The notes beneath the pieces were generated by a model. It made no database searches. It saw only the letters and a program-made list of their open reading frames with translations, and was not told the DNA's origin. A stretch of DNA of 64,000 bases, from assembly GCA_024707255.1 (NCBI GenBank), contig JANQAC010000002.1, positions 428,001-492,000 on the forward strand, in the 5' to 3' direction. Made by a program: the position numbers and the translations under genes. Of this stretch, positions 10,167 through 18,493 are shown one piece after another (the first letter of the stretch is position 1; each line of letters begins with the position of its first letter). The stretch is from Asticcacaulis sp. (lineage in GTDB: Bacteria; Pseudomonadota; Alphaproteobacteria; Caulobacterales; Caulobacteraceae).

Positions 10167-10744
10167 ATGGCTGAGCGCGCGAACCTGATTTTGGCCAGCG
10201 CCAGCCCGCGCCGCCGCGATCTCCTGGCCCAGATCGGGCTTGTGCCTGATCATATCGCGGCGGCCGATCTCGACGAATCCCCCTGAAAGATGAAACCCCG
10301 GCGCAACTGGCGCTGCGTCTGGCCGTGTCCAAGGCGCAAGCCGTGGCGGCGGTGACGCCCGGCTTTGTGCTGGCTGCCGATACGGTGGTCAGTGTGGGCC
10401 GCCGGGTGCTTGACAAGGCGGATACCGAGGCCGATGTGGCGACCTGCCTCAAATTGCTCTCCGGGCGCGGTCATCGCGTCTATACCGGCGTGGCCGTGGT
10501 CAATCCGGTCGGTAAACTGTCGTCGCGCCTGGTCGAGACCCGCCTGACCTTCAAGCGCCTGAGTGACATCGATATTGCCGCCTATCTGGCCTGCGGCGAG
10601 GGGATCGGCAAGGCTGGCGGCTACGCTATCCAGGGCCTCGCCGGCAGTTATGTGACGCAACTCGTTGGAAGCTATACCGGCGTCATGGGATTGCCGCTTT
10701 ACGAGACGCGCTGCCTGCTCGATGGCGCGGGCTACAGGCCGTGA
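10167..10744 (+). CDS. maf: Maf-like nucleotide pyrophosphatase (frame shift)
   Basis: A house-cleaning nucleoside-triphosphate pyrophosphatase of the Maf/YhdE group. The first frame (ATG 10167) gives LILASASPRRRDLLAQIGL and ends DLDESP-stop; the second continues LKDETPAQLALRLAVSKAQA, FVLAADTVVS, GRGHRVYTGVAVV and a complete C-terminus. The family has DxDEt-x-x-xEtP exactly at this point. A run of five C (10279-10283) needs one more C to join the frames, so it is a single gene. The stop overlaps the GTG start of the RNase gene (GTGA). Confidence 0.88.
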
Positions 10745-11748
10745 TCACCCTGCATTATGAAAGCCGGTTCGGGCTGGCGCGTGGTGCCGTCTGTATCGAT
10801 GGTAAGCCGCATCTCTATGCTGAGGGCTATGAGCACAATCAATCATTGACTATGGTTAATGTCCGTTCGGTGGCGCGCCTGAAAAGCAAGGCTGGCGGCC
10901 TGGCCTTCCTGTCGCTGGCCGATGGCAGCGAAGCGGTGCTGGACGTGCCGCAGGAGGTCTTTGCCAAACTGGTTGAAGGCACCGCGCTGGAAATTGAGAT
11001 CATCGCCGAGGCGCGTCAGGAGAAACGGGCACGCGCCCGGCTGATCGGTGCCGCGCAAGGCGAGCCGCGCCGGATAACGCCGGTTCAATCCCTGAAGGAT
11101 CGTCTGCTGGCCAAGGCTGCCGCTTTTGGTGATTTCGTTGAATCAATCGTTGATTTTGGCGCATTGGATGTGGCCGAAGGCGGGGCGCTCAATCCGTCAG
11201 GCCCTCTGCCACAAGGCGGCTATCTTAGCATAGAGCGCACGCGCGCCCTGATCGCCTGCGATGTCGATTCGGCGGGTGGCGAGGGCGTCTTGACGCCCAA
11301 AGCCTTCGCCAAGGCGTGCAATGAGCGCGCCGTCTCCGATATCGGCCGGCGGCTGCGATTGTCCGGGCTGGCCGGACTGGTGGTCATCGACCTGATCGGC
11401 AAGCGGCATGATGCGGATCGCTTGCGCCAACTGTTACTTGCCGGCTTCGGCCCGGAGGCGGACAGGCTTATTGTCGGTCCGGTCGGCAAGTTCGGCACGC
11501 TGGAATTCGTCCGCCCCTGGGGCGCCACGCCGCTGATGGATACGATTCGGTCGCCTGTCCGGGCGGCGCACCTGTTGCTGCGCGAAGCCGCAAAACGCGC
11601 CGAAAGCGAACTAGGGCGCTTGCTGACCTTGCGCGCGCCGGCGGCCACACTAGATATTATCCGTCCGCTGCTGTCGGCGTCGCATGATCCGCTGTCGGCG
11701 ATCATCCGCCTGGAAGTCGCAGCTCAGCACGAGGTTGTTGTCATATGA
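10741..11748 (+). CDS. ribonuclease E/G family protein
   Basis: A 335-residue protein of the Rne/Rng family in its short alphaproteobacterial form. It has the S1-like first domain (AVCIDGKPHLYAEG), then GGYLSIERTRALIACDVDSAGG, corresponding to the RNase H-like catalytic subdomain, and DIGRRLRLSGLAGLVVIDLIGKRHDADR, which carries catalytic aspartates. The zinc-link and tetramerisation parts of full RNase E are missing. It probably takes part in RNA processing; the precise substrate cannot be inferred. It overlaps maf upstream and yacG downstream. Confidence 0.82.
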   Translation: MITLHYESRFGLARGAVCIDGKPHLYAEGYEHNQSLTMVNVRSVARLKSKAGGLAFLSLADGSEAVLDVPQEVFAKLVEGTALEIEIIAEARQEKRARARLIGAAQGEPRRITPVQSLKDRLLAKAAAFGDFVESIVDFGALDVAEGGALNPSGPLPQGGYLSIERTRALIACDVDSAGGEGVLTPKAFAKACNERAVSDIGRRLRLSGLAGLVVIDLIGKRHDADRLRQLLLAGFGPEADRLIVGPVGKFGTLEFVRPWGATPLMDTIRSPVRAAHLLLREAAKRAESELGRLLTLRAPAATLDIIRPLLSASHDPLSAIIRLEVAAQHEVVVI

Positions 11749-11981
11749 TCCGCAAATGCACCCGCTGCCAGAAGCCTTACGGCGAGGCGCTGGAAGGCGT
11801 GGCCAATGCCGCGAAAAGCTTCGCGCCCTTCTGTTCCAAACGCTGCGCCGATGTCGACCTGGTCCACTGGCTGAAGGGGGATTATGTCATTGATGGTGGT
11901 GGCAGCCTGTCGGTCAGCGAGGAAGACAGCGATGCCGGGCTGACGTCGGCGACCTCATCACAGGATGATGTGGAAGACTGA
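11745..11981 (+). CDS. yacG: DNA gyrase inhibitor YacG-type zinc protein
   Basis: A 78-residue protein with the YacG zinc knuckle CTRCQKPYG ... FAPFCSKRCADVDL, followed by HWLKGDYVI and an acidic tail. YacG binds GyrB and inhibits gyrase in E. coli. The ATG overlaps the RNase stop (ATGA), as usual for this position next to maf and rne-like genes. The tail (EEDSDAGLT...DDVED) is longer and more acidic than in E. coli. Confidence 0.88.
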   Translation: MIRKCTRCQKPYGEALEGVANAAKSFAPFCSKRCADVDLVHWLKGDYVIDGGGSLSVSEEDSDAGLTSATSSQDDVED

Positions 11982-12089
11982 CAGTTTTTCGGAAATCCTT
12001 GTCTTTTTCGTCTGGACAAGGGGATATAGCTCCCCTATAGACCTGCCTCCGCCCGAGGCGTCGTGATTATTACGATGCTGGCTGTGAGG

Positions 12090-12165
12090 GCCTGGATAGC
12101 TCAGTTGGTAGAGCAGCGGATTGAAAATCCGCGTGTCGCTGGTTCGATTCCGGCTCCAGGCACCA
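12090..12165 (+). tRNA. tRNA-Phe (GAA anticodon)
   Basis: A cloverleaf with acceptor GCCTGGA/TCCAGGC, D arm AGCTCAGTTGGTAGAGC, anticodon arm CGGATTGAAAATCCG (anticodon GAA), T arm CTGG-TTCGATT-CCGG, and encoded ACCA. It lies 108 bases after yacG in the same direction. A decayed integrase fragment follows it, so this tRNA is a likely former attachment site. Confidence 0.96.
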
Positions 12166-12302
12166 TCTCCTGAAGACACCTATACGGCTTGGAAAATCAT
12201 TATGAAGTAAGGTTTTCTGGCATTCTTAGTCCAGAGATGTCCTGAATATCCGTAAATCGAAAGATCCAGTGGTATCTTATGCCGGTGAATCCGGTACCCA
12301 TA

Positions 12303-12441
12303 ATGTCACTTTCAGATGCGCTTATCAGAGCTGCGCAACCTAATCCTGCAAAGAATTACAAAAATCGCCGACGCAGGTGGCTTGTTTCTATTTATAAGCA
12401 AGGCAGGCGGCAAGTTTTGGCGTATGGCGCGCCTTAAATAA
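12303..12441 (+). pseudogene. tyrosine integrase N-terminal fragment (DUF4102 arm-binding domain)
   Basis: The first frame reads MSLSDALIRAAQPNPAKNYK; the next frame, entered through a run of five A (12360-12364), reads KIADAGGLFLFISKAGGKFW. Joined, they match the N-terminal DUF4102 domain of P4-type integrases (LTD-aIRaAKP...YKLaDgGGLyLlV...GgKyWR). A stop follows RMARLK, and no core-binding or catalytic domain exists downstream; the kinase gene begins ten bases on. It is the remnant of an element once integrated at the adjacent tRNA-Phe. About 137 bases separate it from the tRNA. Confidence 0.75.
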
Positions 12442-12450
12442 GTGAGTCTG

Positions 12451-14209
12451 TTAAGGCGCGGGATTTATAAAATCTGCACTAGTCCTTTCCAGTCGTTCCA
12501 GTTCCGCGCCGATCTGCTCGATGGTGAAGGGCTTCTTGAGCAGCCTCGTGCCAGCATCCAGCTTGCCGTTATGGACAATGGCGTCCTGCGCATAGCCCGT
12601 CATGAACACGACATTCAGGTCTTTCTGGTGCGTCAGGGCTTCATCCGCCAGTTCCCGGCCGCTGCGTCCGGGCATCAGGACGTCCGTAAGCAGGATATCG
12701 ATCCGCGTCCCTTCCTCGAAGATATCGAGCGCCTGATCGGCATTTTCAGCGCTTAAGGTGTCATAGCCCAGTTCGGTCAGGGCCTCGCAGACGAAATCCC
12801 GCACGCCGGCCTCATCATCGACGACGAGCACGATTTTGTCACGACGCCCGTGTGCCGCACGGACGATGCGGTCGGCCGCCGGGACGTCCGAGGCGTCCAT
12901 GCATCGTGGAAGATACAATTTCACCGTCGTGCCGCGGCCGACCTCGCTGGACAGGCTGACATGCCCGCCGGATTGCTTGACGAAGCCATGAACCTGGCTG
13001 AGGCCCAGGCCGGTGCCCAGTCCCACCGGTTTTGTCGTGAAGAAGGGCTCGAAAACCTGTGACAGGATTTCCGGCGCCATGCCGGTTCCGGTATCGGTGA
13101 CGGCGACCATGACATAGTCGCCGGGCGTCACATCGTCTCCTGCCTCCGAATCGCTTTGATCAAGCCGGGCATTGGCGCATTCGATCAGCAGTTTGCCGCC
13201 TTCAGGCATGGCGTCGCGCGCATTGACGGTAAGGTTGATGATGGCCGTTTCAAACTGGCTGGTATCCACGTTGGCGCGCCACAATCCGGGCGCGCGAAGG
13301 GTTTCGATACTGATGGCGTCACCCAGTGTGCGGCGCAGGATATCCGACAGATCCGTGATCGACCGGCCGATATCCGTCGCCTTTGGGTCGAGCGGCTGGC
13401 GGCGGGAGAAGGCCAGCAGCCGCTGGGTCAGGGACGCCGCCCGCTTGGCCGCTTCCTGCGAGCCGCTGACAAAGCGCAGCATTTTGGGGTCTGCGTCGGG
13501 ATAGCGGCGGATGAACAGGTCCAGATTACCAATGATGACGGCGAGCATGTTGTTGAAATCGTGGGCAATGCCGCCCGTCAGGCGGCCCAGCGCTTCCATT
13601 TTCTGGCTTTGACGCAGGGCGGCTTCCACGCGTTCACGCTCCTCCATGACCTCACGCAGGCGCCGGTTGCCACGGGCCAAAGCACGGGTGTCAAAGGCCA
13701 TGATGGTCAGCATCGACAAGCCGGCAACCAGGAGCAGGGCGGCGCCGGCATACCGCGCGAGCCGCAGTCCCAGGGGTTCGCTACGTTGTTTCAGGATGAC
13801 CGTGCCCAGGACGACGCCCTTTTCCGCCACGGGCACGCGCACCGTAAAGCCATCACTGGCCCGCAGTTCATTGCGGCCATTCAGGAGCGTGATGGTTTCG
13901 CCATAATGGGCCACCGGTATGCCCTTGTCATCGAGAACGATCAGGGCCTCGATTTCCGGATTGGCGCGAATGGCCGTCGTGATCTGCGAAACGGTCGCCT
14001 GATCGCCGAAAGCCAGGGCGCCTGACAGCGAATCCGCCACAATGCTGGCCTGGACGCGCGCGGCCTGAATGACCTGTCTTTGGTGTAGATCTCTCAGAGT
14101 AGAGCCCGGCGCCCACGCTGGCCAGAACCAGTACCGTCAGTCCCAGCGCCACGAAGGCGGTCCGGTGCTGGTCGATAACCTGCATCATCCGGTTGGCAAT
14201 GCGCTTCAT
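12451..14209 (-). CDS. hybrid sensor histidine kinase with periplasmic CHASE8-like sensor (frame shift)
   Basis: A membrane sensor kinase. The N-terminus MKRIANRMMQVIDQHRTAF is followed by a membrane helix (VALGLTVLVLASVGAG), a short periplasmic region with ADSLSGALAFGD typical of CHASE8-type sensors, a second helix (YAGAALLLVAGLSMLTIM), a coiled linker, the H-box GGIAHDFNNMLAV, and an ATPase domain with NLTVNARDAMP and GTGLGLS. A C-terminal receiver has phosphoacceptor Asp in DILLTDVLMPG. Residues up to LYSE and those from RDLHQRQVIQ on are in different frames; the shift is at 14088-14098, where a GA pair seems missing. The start overlaps the yfiR-like stop (ATGA). Confidence 0.85.
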
Positions 14210-14758
14210 TGCGGACCTCCGGAGGTATCCCTGACCGACACGGCCATGGCGAGCAGTTTCGAGCTGATCTCCAGATGGCTTTCACCCGCCGCTGCCAGAT
14301 CGACACGGAAGCGGACATGGCCCTGCTGGTTGACAAAGTCGATCATGCCTTGCGCCTGACTGCTTTGCGTGACCGTCAGGACAGGCGCGCCTTTCAGCGC
14401 TTTCAGCGCAGAGGCGACGCTTTGATCGCTGGAGCCGCCGAGATAGGCGACTGCGCAGCCAGAGTCCGCACCGATTGCTGGCAGACGCAGGATGCGAAAC
14501 GGACGGCCGTTGTAACCCTGGCCGGCTATGGCCCTGTCGAGGACATCGCCAAACGGATCAGTCCCTATGATGCAAAGGGTCAGGCTGTCGCCGGGGGAAT
14601 TGGGCCAGGTGACGAAGGGGGCGAACTTATACAGGTACGTCGCCTTGACTGCTGTTTCCAGTGTCGGCCGCGGGCTGGCCGACGGCCGTGCCGCCTGTCA
14701 GCAGCAGGGCGATCGCCGCCGTCAAAAGACTTTGAAGCGTTTTGGGCACGCATCTCAT
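14206..14758 (-). CDS. YfiR family periplasmic protein (frame shift)
   Basis: YfiR (DUF4154) proteins are periplasmic repressors that control a partner membrane signalling protein. ATG 14758 gives a signal peptide, MRCVPKTLQSLLTAAIALLL then TGGTAVGQ. After a shift near 14672-14674 (an extra base in a GGG/CCC run) the next frame gives the YfiR core: TAVKATYLYKFAPFVTWP, LTLCIIGTDPFG, GRPFRILRLP, CAVAYLGGS, GMIDFVNQQGHVRFRVDL and LEISSKLLAMAV. The last 46 residues follow an internal Met, so a search for standard start codons misses the gene. It lies one base after the receptor gene and overlaps the kinase gene; the three form an operon. Confidence 0.82.
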
Positions 14759-14759
14759 C

Positions 14760-16658
14760 CTAGAGGCCGTAGCGCAGTCTGACAGAAACGGACCGCGGGA
14801 CATAACGAACCGGTGTGGTCGAAGGATCGTAAGCCTCAAGATGCTGTTTGTGAAGCAGGTTCAAGCCTTCGAGCGACAGGGCCAGCCGGTCTGTCAGTCG
14901 CCAGGTCATAGTCGCATCGGCTTCAGTATAGGCGGGAACCGGCGCGTTATCGACCTTGCCGACCGTGCGTAGGATGACGTTCAGGTCCATGGCCGGGGAT
15001 ATGGCCCATTGCGAGCCGATCTGCGCCTGATAGGCGGGGTCCTCGCCCTGGACAGCCAGGCCTGTCAGGTCATTGAAGCCCGGCTTGAGCCGGAAGTTCT
15101 TGTGCAGCAGATTGAAACCGGCGCTGAGCCGCCAGCCGGGCATGACCTCATACTTGCCCCATCCCTCGATCCCGTAGGTCTCGCCTTCGCCGCCATTTTC
15201 CAGGATAAGTGGAAATATGGTAGCTGGATAGGTATCAGTACGCAGGTCGTCATACTGATTGTAAAACGACGAAAGCGAGACCGACAGCCGGTCCATCGGC
15301 TGGGCGCGCCAGCCAAGTTCCCAGGCCGTGACTTTTTCGGAGGAAAAGTCCGGGGAGGGCTGCAGGAAAACCGGATGGGTCAGTTCCCGCTCGATGCGGT
15401 TCGGTGTCCGGGCCGCGCGGGATACTGCGCCCCAGATCAGGGATCCGTCACGGCGTTGCCAGGCCAGCCTCACATTCGGCAGCCATTCGGTGCCGGAATA
15501 GCTGTTATATTCCGCCTTCAGGCCCATGGTCAGCGTCAGGTCGGGGCGCAGCGCTATCTCATCCTGGGCAAAGAGAGACCCCAGCGAAATGGTCGTTTTC
15601 GGGTCCAAAAATTTGAAATCATTGAATGATTCAAAATTTTCCCACCAGTAGCGGAATTCACCACCCCAGATGATATTGTGATGCGGGCCGGCGCGGAAAT
15701 TATGCTGGGCCGAGACGACAATACTGTCGCGGCTTTCGTAAAGCATGGCCTCATCGCGCACATCGCGGCTGATCACTGCATTGACAGCCACGCCGCCGTC
15801 GCTCAGATCGTGGCTCCAGGTCAGGCGGCCCATTGTGCCCTTGAAGGTGGCCTTAATACCCGTAACCTGATTGTTGTAGGTCATCAGGGCGGTAGTCAGT
15901 TTGTCCTTTTCCCAGTCGCCGGTCAGGCTCAGCGATCCGAAGGCGCCGTGGAAGGCGTCGTCGGTCGTGTCGTTCGGGTCAAACGGTTTCGTACGGTCGA
16001 TGTCAAAGCTGTCGGCCAGGACTTTGAAGCCGATATGGTCGGAAAGCCTGCCGCCGTATCGCAGGCTCGCGGCGCGCTGGAAGCTGCCGGCCGAGACATC
16101 GGTGTAAAACCCCTGTGTCTGTGCGCCCGGCTTCGTAATGACGTTGACCACGCCATTGACGGCATTGGCGCCCCACATGGTGCCGCCGGGACCGGCTATG
16201 ACCTCGATACGGTCGATATTGCCCAGGTTGACGTCAATCTGCTGCCACAGATTGCCGCCGCCGATCGGTTCGTAGACGCTGCGGCCATTGATCATGACCA
16301 GGAGTTTGTTGGCGGTTTCCGGGGAATTGAAACCGCGGGCCGTAACCGTCCAGCTATAGGCATTAAGTCGCGCCACTTCCAGGTTTGGCGCCAGGCGCAG
16401 GGCCTCGGGCAGGCTGATGGCACCCGATCGCCGGATATCGTCGGCGGTGATGATGAAAATGGAGGCCGCGACCGATCCCAGAGCCTGGGGATGTTTAGCC
16501 GCTGACGTAATCTGGATATTCGCCAGTTCGTCGATCGACAGCCGCTGGAGATCTTCAACAGACGGACTGGTGCCAAGGTCGAATGGCTGGGCAACGGCCC
16601 CGTTTGTCGCGCCACCGATTAAAAGCGCCGCGCATACCATTACAACGCGCCCATTCAT
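14760..16658 (-). CDS. TonB-dependent receptor of the YfiR/kinase operon
   Basis: An outer-membrane TonB-dependent transporter or transducer of about 632 residues. ATG 16658 gives a signal peptide (MVCAALLIGGATNGAVAQ); an in-frame start at 16730 would add a poor 24-residue extension. The plug domain has LSIDELANIQITSAAK, ITADDIRRSGAISLPEALRLAPNLEVARL, ARGFNSPETANKLLVMINGR, and IDRIEVIAGPGGTMWGANAVNGVVNVITK (core GTMWGANAVNGVVNV). The barrel ends YVPRSVSVRLRYGL. This short subtype with the SLEEL/SIDEL start often occurs next to YfiR and CHASE8 kinase genes, as here. The ligand is unknown. Confidence 0.87.
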   Translation of the reverse strand: MNGRVVMVCAALLIGGATNGAVAQPFDLGTSPSVEDLQRLSIDELANIQITSAAKHPQALGSVAASIFIITADDIRRSGAISLPEALRLAPNLEVARLNAYSWTVTARGFNSPETANKLLVMINGRSVYEPIGGGNLWQQIDVNLGNIDRIEVIAGPGGTMWGANAVNGVVNVITKPGAQTQGFYTDVSAGSFQRAASLRYGGRLSDHIGFKVLADSFDIDRTKPFDPNDTTDDAFHGAFGSLSLTGDWEKDKLTTALMTYNNQVTGIKATFKGTMGRLTWSHDLSDGGVAVNAVISRDVRDEAMLYESRDSIVVSAQHNFRAGPHHNIIWGGEFRYWWENFESFNDFKFLDPKTTISLGSLFAQDEIALRPDLTLTMGLKAEYNSYSGTEWLPNVRLAWQRRDGSLIWGAVSRAARTPNRIERELTHPVFLQPSPDFSSEKVTAWELGWRAQPMDRLSVSLSSFYNQYDDLRTDTYPATIFPLILENGGEGETYGIEGWGKYEVMPGWRLSAGFNLLHKNFRLKPGFNDLTGLAVQGEDPAYQAQIGSQWAISPAMDLNVILRTVGKVDNAPVPAYTEADATMTWRLTDRLALSLEGLNLLHKQHLEAYDPSTTPVRYVPRSVSVRLRYGL

Positions 16659-16899
16659 GACAGATTGCCCTGATTTCACAACATGCCCCGATTTCGACTT
16701 TCTGCGTTCGATCGGTATGTAAGAGGGCAATTAAAGTAAGGATTCGATAGGTTTGGCGTTATTTGCGCATAATCTGCGGATATTGCAGCGGGTCTGAACG
16801 ACGGATTTGTCAGATGAAAACCAGGCGAATTTCTATGCCCGCCGCAGGGTTTCAGCCGGCGGGTGCGTATAGGATTTACGTCCACACCGCTTCCTGGCC

Positions 16900-18489
16900 A
16901 TGCCGCGCAACAGCTCCTTCATATACCTGATCACGGTCATCGGCCTGCTGGCCGGTTTTGCCGTCCTGGCCGTGCTTTTCGGCTATATCAGCGTCGATTC
17001 CTGGTATTATATGCTGCTGGCTGAAGCACTGCGGCATGGCCAGGGATGCAGTCTGCACGGCGAATACAGCGCCGTCTATCCGTGTGGTTATCCGGCACTC
17101 CTGGCCCTGACCGCGCCCGTCGCCACCCCGGCCGAGATGATGATCAGCAGCAAGGTCACCAACCTGTTCCTGCTCGCGGCCAGTTTCTGGTTTATCCTGA
17201 AAGCCGCGCGCCACGTCTTCATGGCGGCACTGGTCGTGCTCAATCCGGTGACCCTGATCATCGGCATGTATACCTGGTCGGAAAACCTGTGGCTTTTCTG
17301 CTTTTGCGGGGTGGTCTTCACCCTGTCCTGGATCCATGCCGATCCACGCAAATGGGGGCCTTACCTCCTGCTGACAGGTTTCCTGATCCTTGGTTGTTCA
17401 GCGCGTTATATTTTTGGGCCGTTTGCCTTCCTGCTGTTCCTGTGCGTCTGGCCGGCATTCGGTCGGCAGTTGGCGCTTAAGGTATTTCCCGCTTTCTGCA
17501 TCGCCGGCCTGGTGTTCATCGTCTGGCAGGTTTTCAACCACGAACTGACCGGCTTTGCGACCGGTATGCCGCGTGTGCCGGCACCAGAAGCCCCTTTGCT
17601 GCTGGTGCGGCAATTCCTGATCGCGCTCGGTGGCAACGGACTGGGCGTAGCGATTGCAGCCCTTTTGCTGACGGGTATTTCCGTCCGCCAGCTTTCGCGT
17701 GTGCGGGACGGCGAGGGCGCACGGCCGGAGGCGCTGTTCATTGCCCTGGCGGGTCTTTGCTTTCTGGCCCTGGCCTTTACTTTACGTCTGCGCACCCAGT
17801 TTGATCCCTATAACACGCGCACCATCGGTTACGGCATTGTGCTGGTCGTGGCCGGTCTGGTCGGGCTGTTGGTCCACATCCGCAAACAGGCCGGCATGGC
17901 CAGGCCGGTCATCCTGTGGCCAGTTCTGGCCATGTGCGCCGCCGCCCTGTTTTCGCTGGCCTATGCCGATGACGGCGCGCTGATCCAGTCGATCGCTGAT
18001 TCCTTCGATGACTTCCAGTTTCCGGCTACCTCTCTGGCGACGCTGAAAAGCGCCGGGCCGCCGGCCGATACGGTCGTTTATTTTCAACTGCCCGTGCCGG
18101 GGATGGACTCCGCCAATGTCGATAATATCGGCGAGATCTATTACGGCAGGGACACGACCCTGTTGACGCCGACGCAAGGCGAGGACGGTTTGCCTGAAGC
18201 TCCCGCCGCCTTGCTGCATCAATTGGACGGCCTGGCGGATCAGCGCTGCTATTTCGATTTCACACCCTTCGCCACGGCAGCGGACTTCCAGACCTATCTC
18301 GCCGGTTCCACGCTGATCGACCGGCGGTTGGTAAAGGGATCCTGGCATGCCGTCGAACGTCCCAATCTCGAACCGCATATGCGGGCCTGGCTCGCGGCTG
18401 TTTTCCAGCCGGGTCGCCTGGTGCCCTGCCGCGCCATACTTGACCGGCCGGAAAGCCGGCAAATCCTCTCACTGCCTCCTGCCGGATAA
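16900..18489 (+). CDS. polytopic membrane protein (GT-C-like), function unknown
   Basis: A 529-residue protein with roughly ten to twelve hydrophobic segments in its first 370 residues and a C-terminal soluble part of about 150 residues. The first helix is followed by a short loop with YISVDSWYYMLLAEAL, where an acidic residue after helix 1 recalls GT-C glycosyltransferases that use polyprenyl-phosphate sugars. This is weak evidence. It precedes the GH18/NodB/GT2 synthase gene by four bases, so a role in making, anchoring or exporting the same polysaccharide is plausible. I do not recognise the family with confidence. Confidence 0.7.
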   Translation: MPRNSSFIYLITVIGLLAGFAVLAVLFGYISVDSWYYMLLAEALRHGQGCSLHGEYSAVYPCGYPALLALTAPVATPAEMMISSKVTNLFLLAASFWFILKAARHVFMAALVVLNPVTLIIGMYTWSENLWLFCFCGVVFTLSWIHADPRKWGPYLLLTGFLILGCSARYIFGPFAFLLFLCVWPAFGRQLALKVFPAFCIAGLVFIVWQVFNHELTGFATGMPRVPAPEAPLLLVRQFLIALGGNGLGVAIAALLLTGISVRQLSRVRDGEGARPEALFIALAGLCFLALAFTLRLRTQFDPYNTRTIGYGIVLVVAGLVGLLVHIRKQAGMARPVILWPVLAMCAAALFSLAYADDGALIQSIADSFDDFQFPATSLATLKSAGPPADTVVYFQLPVPGMDSANVDNIGEIYYGRDTTLLTPTQGEDGLPEAPAALLHQLDGLADQRCYFDFTPFATAADFQTYLAGSTLIDRRLVKGSWHAVERPNLEPHMRAWLAAVFQPGRLVPCRAILDRPESRQILSLPPAG

Positions 18490-18493
18490 GTTC

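Noticed and set aside
14528..14782. Plus-strand open frames over the yfiR-like region
   Set aside because: The minus strand carries a clear YfiR core over the same bases.
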